Positions 37,302 to 50,579 of a DNA stretch of 64,000 nt are shown one piece after another; position 1 is the first letter of the stretch, and each line of letters starts with the position of its first letter. The notes beneath the pieces were generated by a model. That model made no database searches. It saw only the letters and a program-made list of their open reading frames with translations, and was not told the origin of the DNA. Made by a program: the position numbers and the translations under genes. The stretch covers positions 1 to 64,000 of the forward strand of contig OENT01000678.1 of assembly GCA_900239685.1 (NCBI GenBank). Reading direction: 5' to 3'. Source of the stretch: Rotaria macrura. Its lineage: Eukaryota; Rotifera; Eurotatoria; Philodinida; Philodinidae.

Positions 37302-40300
37302 TCATTTATACGAAGGTTTCAGAAGAGTTGTTCCCGAAGCCGATTGAGGAAAAAGTTTATGATAGGATTGTGTTGGTATGTAATTACCCATAACAGTTCG
37401 ACCAGAAAAAAATCGACCGTGCAGCGCATTGACAGCATTGATAGCTAGAAAATAAAAATAACAACGATCGATCTTTATTGTTTGTGAGTTCGATGTCTTT
37501 TTCAATCTATTGATTAGGACTGAGGCACTGATGCTAAAATATTCAATCTTCTCTGACTCAGAACATCTCTTCTAAAGATTTCCAATTGATAATTCATATC
37601 AAGCATGTTAGTAAAAATCTCGGATGTTATAACGATGTTAGCAATAGTTATGTGTATGTTTTTTGATGATGAGTTAAACTAGATCGACTTTTACTGGAAA
37701 CGAATCATCGTTTTAATGTAACTTTTCTCTTGAGTTTTCTTTTTTTTTCGAGACAAGTTTTCAAATAACAGCCGTATTTTGCATGTCCCTTTTATCAAAA
37801 GTTTGAAAATCTTAGATCAATAATTGTTGTCATTGTTCATCTATCACATTCAACTCTTTTGAATGCTAGCATGAAATCTTAATAAATATGTTTGTTAGTA
37901 ATCAACTTGATGATTTCATCTTTACAAGAAAAGTTATGTTTTTTTTATTCTCTCTCAACATCCACGAATCGTTATTAAAGACTCGAATTTTGATATATAT
38001 TTGATAAGACAATGTGTTATTTCAAGAAGGAGTGTTATTATTTTATTTTTATGCATCAAAAACTCAGGAGAGAGATATCGTGACATGAAAAATTTCATGT
38101 TAACATTCTTTATCTGAATAAATAGACAAGGATAAAAATAGCTTCACTTGATTTGAGAACGTGTTTGATTTGTTCGTCTGTCCTGCCTGTTGACTTTAAA
38201 CTGCAGCATGGGCAATTTTCAATAATGATTCGACTCCCGAAAATGATGCTAGATAGGCCATATGCAATAAACACAATCTTACCCATTGGTTGGAAAAGAG
38301 TATCAAATTGGAATTGAAATGTGTGCAGAATCTAATTCAAGTTAAAATTTACTCTAATATAATATTTTAGATTTCCTCGGTTCGACATCAAATATATTGT
38401 ATCTACCAGGCACAGTTCACTCAGACGTATGCGCATAAATGTCACCTGTGAAAAGAATGTTCACGAAATCTGAGCTAACCTTTGAAATCTAACTATTACA
38501 AATGCTTTTATTGAATTATTCTGTTCGAAATGTTTCAAGTTAAACGTGAGACATTTCGTTTATTTAGTATACTCTAACAAAAAATACAACTTACTTATTT
38601 TCTTTCAAGAACTAAGTTTTTAGGTAGCCAAAATTTGTGCGCAATAAAATCTACCAATTTTCCTTTGAAAATCATTTATTTTTCACCTTATCCTATGGCT
38701 CATGTTGTCGATTATAACAAGAAAAGAAATATAGTTGATACTTACCACTAGCAATTGTTGAACATTTAACATAAACATTGCCATCGGGACTTTTTTCATC
38801 AACGTAAATATGAATGACCCCACCGTGTTTATTACATTCATCAATGACTTCATCACGTATTTCTTCTGACCAACGAGGATTTCGAGCTTCAGCTACTGGA
38901 TCAAACATATTTGAAAGCATAAAACATTGTGTACCGACAGCTGTTACTGTTGCTAATTGTTGTGGATTAGGTGGTTCAGGTATGCGAACATGTTGAGAAT
39001 TTGCTGCTTGCATGTGTGCAGCTTGTAAAGCGTCGATAGCTTGTTTGGACATCTGTAAACCACTGCCTTCACTTAATTTAGCCATTAAAGCTAAACGTCC
39101 AGTTGCACCTAGATTAATACCACGTTGATCAAGATCATCGGAGTCAAGATTAGACGATGATACAAATGCGGATGCAATACCAGTTGCTGCATGTGTTGAA
39201 AAGGTACCACCAGTTGATACCGTCATTTCGCCTGCTCGTTCAGTAACATGACCAACTTTTATAGATCTACCAGCTAATTCGAAACCATTTAAATTTTCCA
39301 TTGCTTTCTTAGCATCTTCCGCGTGAGAAAATAGAATAAAACCTTTAAAAGTAGAAAGAAATGATAAGTTTTCAATGTTAGCAACAAACAAAGTCTTAAA
39401 AACTATTGCCAATTACCGTATCCTCGTGATCGACCTGTGTCAGGATCACTCATCAGCGTAACACTTTCAATGTGACCAAATGGTTCAAATATTCTGCGTA
39501 GCATTTCTTCACTTATATTAAAATGAAGAGATCCAACATATAATTTCATAGGTCCATGTGTTGGTATCATCGAACCAGGATGTGATGCCGTTCCATTATT
39601 AATAATAGTATTCTGCGCAGCAGCTGCCTGAGCTGCTAAACGATTTTTTTCAGCATTCGATGGTTTAACTATAATAGGTATACCGAGGAGTTTTTCACCA
39701 GATAAAGCAAGACCTGCTTGAACACATGCTAAATCACGAAACTCGACATATGCAACACCTTTTGATCGTCGTGTACGCGGATCTGTTATTAAACGAACGT
39801 CACGAACTTTACCAACACGAGAAAAGAATTCTTCAAGATCACGTGGTCGAATCATTGCTGCTAACTGCATACCTAGATTGAGAAACAAACAATAGTAGTA
39901 TATTCGAACAGAAAATAAAACTATAGGAAATTTTCTTCTATTGTCATTTGTAAAACAAAATTCAATCAAAAACAAGCTAGCCGTCAAATATTGTACTTCT
40001 ATTCATGAATTCTTGTTAAGGTGGAATTCAATGATCATCTCCTATTTATACGAGAGAAGTATTGCCATTCAGTTTTTACACTTTGCACGCAGCTTGAAGA
40101 TCATCATTTAGTTCTTCTAGTGTCGTTCTACTGACGTCATTCGCTTTATTTGTGTGTGCTCCTTCAGACCAATAAAGCGACATAAGGATATTCATTTCTT
40201 CGTTAATTTATAGACTAAGTTCAAGTAGTTTTTCAGTAAATCATTGTTGACATATTATTCGACTTCTTTTCGCTACCACTATACTTAATGAGACAAATAA

Positions 40301-41331
40301 TTTGAAATTCTTTCTCGTTCGATAGAATGACCGTGTTCTTTTCATAGATATCTAGCCGATCGAATTGAATAGCGTAGTTTTTTCAAGAGTCAATTTATGA
40401 ATAGCAAATTAGTAAATAAACTTGCAAAAATTGTCATGAAACTGATCGTATACAGAAACATAGTATCGATTTTATCTTTCACCCTTTCATGTTGCCTGAC
40501 TTGTGTGGAACTTTACCGTATGAATTTCAAGCACTAACTCCACTATTTTTGCCGTCAAACTTAGGATAATACAGTAATTGTTAAAATTATTGATTTTCGT
40601 CATGTTTAGGTTACTGTCTCAATCGAAATGTGAACTGTGGAATGCGTCCAGGTTGAACGCAACGTGCCGTATAACATATAGCTATCTTTTATCATCATAC
40701 TGAGTCTATTCAACAGTTTCATGTTTCTGTTCGTAAAATAATTAATATTACTTCACAGTCATATGTGCTTCATTGAAATTTTCTAGCTTAATCTAGCTTA
40801 ACTATATTTATCGACGATTTCTACGATAAATGGAAACAAATGTATGGAAAATAAAAATTTGCTCTTACAAAAAACAGTACGTAGATCTCGTTCCTCTGGT
40901 GTTAATTCGGGTGATTTTTCTCGTCGATTTGATTTCGATGAAGGATTTTCTTTTGTTTGCTTTGCATGACCCATTGTTTTCGTTAATTGATGTAGTTCCG
41001 AATTTGTATCTCGTCGCTTGCTACCAGCTGATTTTGTTGGTGGTGGTGGTGGTAGTGATTGCGGCGGTGGTGGTGCCAATGATGTTGGTAGCGATGAATG
41101 ATGATGACGGGCAGTCGGTGAACGACTTCGTTTATGTTCGTGCTTTTTATCACTTTTATGTGTCTTATGATGTTTATGGTGTTTGTGATGCTTTTTGTGC
41201 TTTTTTTCTTTATCGTTATCTTGATCTTTTTTTCCACCGTTTTTAATTATTGTTTGTTCTTGTGCCTTTTTTTGTACATCTTCTAGCATTTTTTCTTCCA
41301 ACATACGCTCGATTTCCATGTCGTCGTCCAT
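37302..41331 (-). CDS. RBM39: RBM39/CAPER-alpha-like splicing factor
   Basis: Four exons (40869-41331, 39417-39872, 38746-39342, 37302-37444), all joined in phase 1, encode 552 residues. Residues 1-150 are a basic low-complexity region; where vertebrates have an RS domain this protein has His-Lys repeats and a Pro run. LTPEERDLRTVFCMQLAA leads into RRM1, with RNP1 RSKGVAYVEF. RRM2 has KLYVGSLHF and RSRGYGFILF, followed by NGFELAGR and VGHVTER. After an Ala/Gln linker comes the C-terminal UHM-type RRM (CFMLSNMFDP, CNKHGGVIHIYVD, NALHGRFFSGR). This matches RBM39 segment by segment. The family acts in pre-mRNA splicing through U2AF-like interactions and as a nuclear receptor coactivator. Introns are 996, 74 and 1301 bp. 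The THUMPD1 start is 244 bp beyond the stop; TTTATT near 37218 gives an AATAAA on this strand. Confidence 0.95.
37445..38745 (-). other. 1.3-kb intron 3 of the RBM39-like gene
   Basis: Unusually long for this gene; splits the last RRM at the SIAAAI-AAVNALHG equivalent. AT-rich, with no exon-like frame inside. Confidence 0.7.
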
Positions 41332-42029
41332 TTCTTTTCTTAAAAATACAAAAATTCCAAAATGAAATTAGATTAAATTAATCAAGCCGATAGTATTTGT
41401 AACTGTTTTACCTCTGTATAACAGAAATTGATACAGAGAGAAAAAGGAAATAAAGCCTAGAGAAACAAATATTAAAAGAATATAGTATGCGAATAATCTA
41501 ACTTGTTTGCATAGTAGAAGTAGATTCTTTTCCACTCCTAGAATAAGAAACTGTGATATTTTGTAATAACATGAAATATGAAACGACTGTTTGCGTATGT
41601 GGTTGATCTTGTAGGACGCAGACGAACTTCTAAACAAGGACATTTGTCTAGAGACCATTTTTTTTTCGCATAGATAATATTATGAAATTAAAATTAGGAA
41701 ATATTTGATTTTTAAAATAAAGTATGCCAATAATTTCAGTGAAGTATGAAAGATATCGAAGAAAAGAAAAAACTGAGCACTTACGATTATTAATTATACA
41801 AGTAGATGTCTTCGAAGGAATACAAATAATAACTATTAAAATTTTCGCTCAATTGAAAATAAAGTTGTCAATAATAGTTATATGAATCAATACTAAGAAT
41901 ACTTTTGATACGTTGGTTGGTATTTATCATAGACAATAAAAAATAACAACGATGCATCGACACCTTATAAATTTAATGAATATCGTCGATGAGCGACATC
42001 TAACCAGGATTTCCTTTATAATGAAAGAA

Positions 42030-42480
42030 TGTACCCAACAAAAGAAAATGTATAGTACCCCTACGAACCAGAATTTACACACTGTTTTACACGCTGCAGA
42101 AAGAAAACAGTGTGTACGCCACATAGATTGACTTTACGTTCTGCACTTTGTTTTTAACAGTTTTCGAGGGTTTGTGCTTGGAAAACGTTTATCTATTGAG
42201 AGCATGGCTACGGTGTCGATAAATCTGAGTGTTTTATGAATTTTTCTGTTGATGCTTTTATTCAGTTTGATCTCTTTTTCTTTTGCGATTTAAAAGCATT
42301 TAACGTTTATGTATTTTAAATCTTCATGCGCGTATTAAACTGAAATATGATATAAAAGTTTTCATTTGTGGCCAAGAACACCAGTTTTGCACTTCTCGTG
42401 CACTTTATACAACTCGCTCTACAAAACAGTGTACAGTTGTACAGTGTCCTATTAAAAAAGTAGTGTACCCGTGCATTCTA
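42030..42480 (+). repeat. Dispersed repeat, copy 1 (uninterrupted)
   Basis: About 450 bp that matches the reverse complement of 60996-61878 in order. Shared blocks include ACAGTTTTCGAG with TTTATCTATTGAG, then CTTTTGCGATTTAAAAGCAT, and finally TTCTCGTGCACTTT with ACAAAACAGTGTA. Near the left end it contains a short palindrome (ACACACTGTTTT / AAAACAGTGTGT). The ends carry GTACCC-like motifs. It encodes nothing recognisable. This copy lacks the palindromic element found inside copy 2. Confidence 0.75.
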
Positions 42481-42497
42481 TTTTAGATTCCTATTAT

Positions 42498-42959
42498 CCA
42501 AACAGACAAAATTTTTCAAAAACGAGTTTAAATACCCAAGAGAGGATGAAAAATCGAGCAAAAGTGGACGTGATTGAATGACTATCGAAGTTCCCGATGA
42601 TGAGTGAAAGACGCTCACTTTCCGCCCCACCCGCTTCTTGTATGTTTAATCGCGTTTTCAGCCAAAAAAAACGTGTAAATGCTTAGAAAAAAGTGAAAAA
42701 ATGGTCGTTTATTTCATAGTCGTTATCAATGCGTGCATCATAATCAAAATTCTTAAGTATAAAAAATACGACCACCTTTTCCAGGCATTTAGACGTGCTT
42801 TTGGCTGAAAACGCGATTAAACGCATAAGATGGGGGAAGTGAGCGTTTTCCACTCATTATCGGGAATTTCGATAGTCATTCAATCACGTCCACTTTTTCT
42901 CGATTTTTCATCCTCTCTTGGGTGTTTAAACACGTTTTTGAAAAATTTTGTCTGCTTGG
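42498..42959. mobile_element. Palindromic foldback element, copy 1
   Basis: A roughly 462-bp palindrome. It starts CCAAACAGACAAAATTTTTC and its other end in reverse complement is CCAAGCAGACAAAATTTTTC. The arms are about 205 bp and roughly 85-90% identical by eye, around a loop of about 60 bp (near 42707-42768). A second copy is at 61221-61677 with the same arm order and a related loop. Non-autonomous foldback/MITE-like; no target-site duplication is obvious. Confidence 0.8.
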
Positions 42960-43149
42960 GTAAGAACATTACATATAGCTGATCAATATATCTTAATTTC
43001 TTTTACAGGCACAAACGCATGACTTCTTTCTTAGCATACCATTTTACGTAGCTATGTTTTCGGGTGCATTTGGTAAGCAACAACCTAAGGCAAATTCAAA
43101 TATGGAAAAGAAAATGGGATTATAGCAGACTATTCCGATAGTAGTTAGC

Positions 43150-43735
43150 CTACGCATATTGTGCAATCAATTGTTCGATTTCAGTTAGATGACGATTAAA
43201 TATTTTGACATACAGTTTGCTTGTGAATACTATGTTGTACATGAAAATATGAGTCATAATCGGATGTGTCATCGAGTTGAGAACAACAATATCATCACTT
43301 TCCTCGTTTAATAACATTTGCAGATTTGAATCATGTACCGTGAGAAGAAATACTGAGAAATTACCGTCATCGAAACATCGCAGCACTAAAAACGATCTTT
43401 ATGAATACTAAGATTAAAGATGATTCGTCTCATGTCATCTTGGGTTCGATTGAGCAATTTAACAATAGGTAGTTTCATCGGATTGGAATATCAAAAATTG
43501 AATTTCTATCATTTGTTTATACATACGATAATGAGTGCATGAAAACAAGTTTCGCGAGGAAGTCTTCTTCGTGAAAAAAATAGGCTGTGAGCAGAACAGT
43601 ATTCCTAATTAAAGTAGGCAAACGTATTTTATTAGATAATACACGTGAGAATGTTTTTCTCTTTCTAGAATCTCCAATGGATGGAAGAATTAAAACTTCG
43701 ATTGTCTCAGCATTTGATAAATAGAGATAAGATTC
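43150..43735 (-). CDS. Unrecognised gene, 3' part only (2 exons)
   Basis: Two coding-like segments, 43527-43735 and 43150-43396, join in phase 2 across a 130-bp intron (donor GTATGT, acceptor CATAAAG) to give about 152 residues to a stop. The upstream segment includes LPSIGDSRKRKTFS and a run of hydrophobic helices; the downstream one has FDDGNFSVFLLTVHDSN and a long helical end. No ATG precedes the first segment; it probably begins at an acceptor (TTTTTTTGGAG), so 5' exons should lie in 43.8-46.3 kb, but I could not find them. No family recognised. It could also be a decayed gene. Confidence 0.35.
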
Positions 43736-43741
43736 CTCCAA

Positions 43742-46370
43742 AAAAACAGATTAAGATCTTAAAAGAAAGGTGACGATGAGCATAGTGTCGTGTAAAACAT
43801 TACTGATAAATAAATCAATTGTATGAGCTATTATTTTTACGATGATGTCCTTTTTCATCAATAAATTATAATACCAAGCAACAGTGATCATTCATCTACT
43901 ATTCTTTTCCCATATACGACATGTGTTGATCTTTGAAAATATAATTTCCCACTTTCCTGCTTGAACTCTCCTATGATCTAGTGTGTTTCAGTCAGATTTG
44001 AGAAAAAAATTAAATAATGGAGTAACTATGAATTAAAAGTGTGGTGGTCAGGACGAGGGGTAGGACTCAACCGAATACATCACGTTTCCATCTTTTTGAT
44101 GTTTAATGACTCGATTCAAATTCTTCTCTTATTAGACAATGAACGTACTACGTATGAAACATGCCCTGACTATGAGAGCTGGTAAAATACTTCGAATCTC
44201 TCGATAAAATTTAACTTTTTTCTCATAGCAAATAAATAATCAAACGATGTCATATCTGAATTTATATTTCTATGTAGAAATCCGTGGCAATGCTAGTCAA
44301 AATCTTCATGGTACTCGTCCGATAGCAAAAGTCTACCTATCATTTCTCTATTGTATTTAATCATCTATAGAAGATAAATGCAGAGAAGAAAGAAACACGA
44401 AATTTGTAGTATCGCTTTTTAAACTTCATTCAGTTAACAACCTTCATCCATGACTCAATAGAATAACACTAACTAGTATGAGCGAGTGGCAATAATTGAG
44501 TGAAAATCAGTTTTTTTTTTCTGCATCATATTTTTATGTAACGAATCCTATGAACTACTGATGTCTTGAAATGTTACATAGAAATATTCTAATTTATAAA
44601 AACAATTAGAGACTACATCAAGTCAAAAATTGAATCGGTAATCATCTGTCTCCGTACTGTACGGAAAATTTTGGAGCGTTGAAAGATACTATTTTCTAGC
44701 TTGATTACACACTGAAATAGTCCACAGTCTTCGATTTACTTTGTATGAAAAGTAAACGTTTTTGTCGAATCTTTCAATACCATGCTCAAGAACTTAGAAA
44801 TAAGAATGTTTCATCTTTACAAAAGCTATCACACTTGGTGGTTGTGGAAGGATTGGTTAGAGGCTGCAATCGAGCATGGCTCGCATCAAACTCATAGACT
44901 AACCGCTTGTACCCACTTTTTCACTGATTTTTCATTTACATAAGTCTTTGGTATTCGCATTCGGCACTGACCTTCACTTCTGTTACTTTCCGTTTTAAGT
45001 AGATTATTTGTTCAGTCCAGCATCGACTTTTACAATCTAGAGGGCGCACATATCCGTGCAGTTTTGATTATTCGTACATTTTGATTAGTTCCGGGAAGGG
45101 TATGATGAATGAGTGTTGAATAGTTGAGTCTACGATATTAAACTAAATTTATAGCACGATGACGTTATGAATTAGTCGGTACAGAATACATTGGTTTGTC
45201 GAATTCAATTTCTACTTTCAATCGGAGTTCTATTGGATATGTGTGTAGCGCATGGTATTTTAGTAAAATCATGGTGGTGTCATGGGTAATAACTGTAGAA
45301 TAAGAAAGAAAAACCGTCCACACAACTTGGTGTCAGATATAGGGACAAATCAAAGAGTGTGGATGAAAGAGTGCTGCTTTCTGCAGTCGTATTCCTGTTA
45401 GAAAATAAGTTGATCATTTTTTGCTATCTAGTCAATGTCAGTGTCATTCGGGAATCATACGGTATATATTCGAGCAGAGAAGAGACCGTGGAAGTCCAGT
45501 CGACTTATGCATGATGTCAATTGATCCATAAAAAGAGTCATCAATTTTGAAATCTGAAGATATCCTATTACGTTACTTTTCAATGTTGAGCGTATTGATA
45601 GAACTAATTAGAAAAATAATTTGTCTATTTATTTGAAAGGTTTTATAAACAATTACTAAAATCGATTTATCAGAAGCTACACAAGAGAAGGCTAAAACTC
45701 TAGAAATTGTTTACTTTATATTTTCTATCTGAAGTTGTCATTGTAATGAAGAAAGAAAATGTTTTACTAGTAGAAACGCCATACATATTATCGGTAAAAT
45801 TCGCTGGTCAAAGACTTCGTTTTGAAGTAAATCATCGAATATTCATGCTCAGTTTACAACTGTGTATTGTTTTCTATAATGTATATATTTTGAAAAGTAT
45901 TGAAATCTTTGCCCTTATCAAGCATTTGTTGTTTGCTCCCCTACCCTCTCTATTATCTATGAGCACAAATAGTCGACACACTTCAACTCTTCTGTCTACC
46001 GTACAGTAATCTGATACAGATTCGATCCATCAATCAGATGACTTTGAGAGAACTAAATTAAGAATATTCATCTTGTCATCTGTATTAGAAACATCATTTT
46101 TTGCATGCAATCATTTTTTCGAAGAAGTTCTCTTAAGTATTTCAAGAATTTATCAGATAATCTACAACTAAATTTAGATTCATTGATGAAGAGAAAAGGT
46201 TGTCATTTCTCAATAGTATGATTCATTCGATTTAGGCTCCTTTTCTATTTAAAGTATTGATAAGATAAAAAAGAAGACACGAAAGTCTTAATAATATTCT
46301 CATAAAATACTTTTTTTCTTGCCTTACTTTTGTTTTGCTTCAGATAAAAATCAGATATTGAATTCTGATC
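43742..46370. other. No gene recognised
   Basis: AT-rich DNA upstream of both a minus-strand gene fragment and the plus-strand SDR gene. The longest open frame (45707-46009 +) lacks a good start and resembles nothing. It may hide upstream exons of the 43.2-43.7 kb gene. Confidence 0.4.
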
Positions 46371-47487
46371 ATGACTGATTCATTTGGTGTTCTACGTGTT
46401 GTGATCAAATTGATATTTTATCCGTTCGCTGTGATATTCATCATGTTTTATCGTTGTTTACAATGGTTAGGTTTTCAACAAACATCTCACGATTATCATG
46501 ATAATGTTGTGTTGATCACTGGTTCAGCTAATGGTCTTGGAAGAGAAATTGCTTTAGAATTCGCCAGAGCTGGTGCTACATTAGCACTGTGGGACATTGA
46601 TGATGCTGGTAGGGTGCAATACTTTTTTCTATTAATTGAAAAGAAAAAAAAATGCTTCTATTGTATCTTAAACTAGGCAATCATGAAACTCAACGACAAT
46701 GTTTAAAAATATTAAGTGATGTCAATTCAGCCAGTCGCGTACGAATTTATCATGTTGATTTAACACGATCGAATGATATTTATGAATGTGCGGAGAAAGT
46801 TCGTAATGAAGTGGGACAAGTAACAATACTTGTTGCTAATGCTGGTTTTGTGAGTGGTCGATCGTTGCTAAATGAATCTGATACGGATATTGAACGTACG
46901 TTTAATGTTAATTCACTGTCACCGATTTGGTTGATTAAAGCATTTCTGCCCTATATGCTTGACACTGACCGTGGACATGTTGTTATAGTTTCAAGTATTC
47001 TCGGTATAGAATTTTTTATTCAAACTATTTTCTTAACGTTAATTTCATGATGATTCTAGGTGTTTATGCATCGCATGGTCCCGTCACCTACATATCATCC
47101 AAACATGCCAGTTTAGGTCTTAGCCGAGCCATTCGTCTTGATATTCATGCAACACATCCAAATTCACAAGTATCTGTTCATTGTATTTGTCCTTATATCA
47201 TGCAAACGAAAATGTTCAATCCAGTCGCAAATACTGTTTCATTCAAATCATTGCTTCCAGTTCAAACTCCACGTCATGTTGCTAATCAAGTCTTAGAAAG
47301 TATTGCATGGGGTCGAAATGAAGTTATAATACCAAATCATATGAAATACATGGGTTTCATGACTGAATATTTATTGCCTGAGAAATTATCCGAATGGCTA
47401 TTATTTAAAATTTCAGGGAGACGACCGATGGATTCATTTCTTAGAGATAGCAATGACAGTATTCCGGAGAAAAGAAGAAAAGAGTAA
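46371..47487 (+). CDS. Short-chain dehydrogenase/reductase, SDR16C-like (RDH10/HSD17B11 type)
   Basis: Three exons (46371-46608, 46677-47003, 47060-47487), with introns of 68 and 56 bp, both phase 1, encode 330 residues. Residues 10-35 form an N-terminal membrane helix. The Rossmann nucleotide-binding motif TGSANGLG is at 50-57. NAG is at 134-136, the catalytic Ser near 186, and the YISSK active-site motif has Tyr199 and Lys203. The N-terminal anchor, ending in LWDID after the first strand, and the FMTEYLLPEKLSEWL tail are typical of the SDR16C group, which oxidises or reduces retinoids and steroids with NAD(P) on ER or lipid-droplet membranes. The exact substrate cannot be told. An AATAAA at 47559-47564 marks the 3' end. 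All catalytic residues are present. Confidence 0.92.
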
Positions 47488-47564
47488 CATATAACTGATT
47501 AGGAACATTGCACTTTCGTGGATCTTTTTATTTTTGGAAAACTTTCAATTTGTAATCAAATAAA

Positions 47565-50500
47565 GATAGATGTGATAAAGATTTTGAAGATTGTCGGTAG
47601 ACAGAAAAAGAATTCTTCATGGTTTTCACTTCTTATTCGTAACTCAAGACATGTTTATACTCTTTACCCTTCAAAACAGTTGTAGAAGGGCCACTGATAA
47701 AAGAACTTTATAAATAGAGTATAAATCTGTCTAATATGTTAATCATTTGTTCCGATATGTCGGATATCCACCTCTTCGTTCAGGGCCATCATATTAGTCT
47801 AGGAACCCTGTCGTAAAGAAAGAGTATTAGACTTCCTGCTTAACCTTGATATTGTTTTCTTTGAGAACATTATTGAATGAGTAACACCAACATCTATTCA
47901 CTTTCATTGGAGTAATGGGGAAAACGAAGGAGAAAAACCACCAAAATTAATGTCCAACAATTTCTTATTTTTTTTTTGACTCATCTTATTAAATAAGCAT
48001 CTACTTTGCTATGAACCATATCATAACCTCTGAAGACATTTAATTCTTATTCAATACTATTTCAACTTCTCATGAGTTGAAGTTTATAACACATATATTA
48101 ACTTTGTCCTTGGTTGCTCTCCAGCTGTGCAACAGTGGCTCCGTGCTCAATTGAATTCCTTAGCATTTACAAATAACCAACTAATTTTGAGGCTTTAGAA
48201 AAAAATCTAACGCAATAATGGACTTATTTATCTGTTATTATACCATAGAAATTCTTGAAAATCCCTATCAACTGTACATGTTTCAGATATTTTTCATGCT
48301 TTCAAAACTGTCGACTTTGCGGGCCCTATATTTTAATATTGAAGCAATGGCAAAACATTTTTTTTGCTAATACATAGTATAGAACGTTTACTACGAATAT
48401 GCTCTTATCAATATCGAATCTTGTACTTTTATTATTATTGGTAATCATTCTACAATTGATAAATGCAATGACCTAGGCTAGAGATGAAGGGTTAAATGCA
48501 ATGTACATGTTTTTAAATGATTTTTATGATTTGAAATAAATAGATAATCTTCCAAGAAACATATCGATTCCATTTTTATGGAACAGGAACAATAGGAAGA
48601 TGTCATACGTCGTAGAAAGATTGATGAAAACATTTGAAACGAGAAAGACATCTGTGAAGAGAAATGTTGCAGGATTTCAATGTGATAAATAATCTAACTT
48701 CTCTTACAAACACAATTTTTCCGACGCACGGTCTTTGATGAATTTTGACAAGCGTGTGTAGTTTGTCCATGATTTGTTAACCACTGCTAAGAGTTGGCTG
48801 CAGTGAAGGTTTCTGTCACATGATTAGTTGACTCGTTCTATCTCGTGTTTGTGCTGGAAGGTTCAAAGCATGTGTTTGCTGTATAAGCACTAACTTTAGA
48901 TCTCATATCCTAACCCAATACTTCTAATAATATAGAATCCCAAATCGAAGAATATGATGAATCTATCATAAATCATTTTCTAAAATTCTTCGGCCGAAAT
49001 GAGGAAGAATTCACGAAAACTTCCATGAATTTGTTCAATTTCATTTCATAAAATAAGATCCATTCATAAAGTCATCAAACACATATGATCAAATTTATTC
49101 GACAGTAACACTATTGATCTATTTAATCTACAGTTAAAGTTCCATTCATCTTGTAGACCTTCATTAGTCATAGATATTTTTAAAATATTTCTTTTGTTTC
49201 ATGCTACTATCAGTGACCGATCAAATCCTATTTTCAAAGTTATTGTTCTCGAAGAATGGAAAAGGGCTGCTTAAAAGTATTTTCATTATTTTCAACTGTC
49301 ACATTATTCCAATCATGGGGATTTCATTTCAGACTGTGTTTCTTTGTTCTTTCAATAAATCGAGGTTAGTTACAATCTTATTTCTAGAAGATTTAATTGT
49401 GCTAATGAAGCTGTTGATGGTTATACAACAAAAGATGCTCTCATCGAAGATTTTACTTCGACCAAACGACCTAGAAAACTCAACAGACGGGAGTAAACGC
49501 TCATGTCTTTCTAGAGTCACTTTTGTACACTGGGTTTCTTTTAAAAATCCCTGTAAGAAATCAACTCAACTAGAACGACATATAGAATTATTTTGACGTA
49601 GAAAAATTCAAATGAAGTTTTTCACAGATCGATCCTGTGTTTTTCTTCAACATGCATCTTGTTTCGGTTTCGACTTGATCTTTCTCTAACTATTGTTCAT
49701 CGCCTTTAACATTATAGTAATCATCGAAGTCATTGTTCAACATTCGAAATTGATTTAATTCGGTGTCGTTCTTGATTTCATATTTATACATTTTGTTTAA
49801 AAACAAGAATTCGTAAAACATGAATCATTTTATCAATGCTGCTTCTATCTAGTAAGGAACGATGCTCATCTGGTTATTCAACAGCTAATTAGGTCAGCGT
49901 ATTCTATCACCGAAGAGCACGGAATACTTTACGGTTAGATTGGAAAAAAAACAATAAAATTTATAATTAATGATTCCTTCTTGTGAATCAAATGTATTGT
50001 CACAAACTTTTCTATTGCTCGATTGATATAATGAAGAAAATCAAAGACTTCAACGAATATCATGCATATCACTTGTGTGAACTTTAGAACATGAAAAAAT
50101 AATACGAAATATTTCTCTCGTCAATAAACAACCGACGTTATTGACGTCATCAATTCGAGACTGAAGAGATTATAAAAACAAAATGTCCAAAGTACAAGCA
50201 TTATCTAATGAATTCTTTTTTATCCTCATCTTTTTCTTTTATCGTATTAATCACAACAAAAGACAAACATACTTGTCTTATCTAATAACAGCTATTATGA
50301 TAGAAAGGTAGAAGCACGAGTTCTCGACCAGATTCATTCTCTTATTTCTTGGAATGGCCTCGAGTCTAATCAAAGTATTTCGCATACAACGAAAATCTGT
50401 CTATTCGTTTTAGTCTCACAATGAAAATATGTAGATGTAGCCAGTGGTCTACGTCATTCTGTAAAAGTAATTCAGTTAAACAATATAATTATTATAAATT

Positions 50501-50579
50501 ATTCAAAACATCAGAAGCTTTTTTTTTTATTCGAATCAATAGTTATGATTACACATAGAATATTAAAATCAAAATAGAA
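47565..50579. other. Intergenic, no gene seen
   Basis: Three kilobases of AT-rich DNA between convergent genes (the SDR and the SNX25-like gene). An open frame at 49201-49596 (+) is long for its setting but has no splice support or recognisable motif. The polyadenylation signal for the SNX25-like gene is probably the AATAAA (TTTATT on +) near 50527. Confidence 0.5.

Noticed and set aside
45707-46009. 100-codon plus-strand frame upstream of the SDR gene
   Set aside because: Begins without a proper ATG, is hydrophobic and has no continuity with the SDR exons.
49201-49596. 131-codon open frame on the plus strand
   Set aside because: No motif, no conserved-looking blocks, no good start context or splice partner, and an overlapping antisense frame of similar quality.
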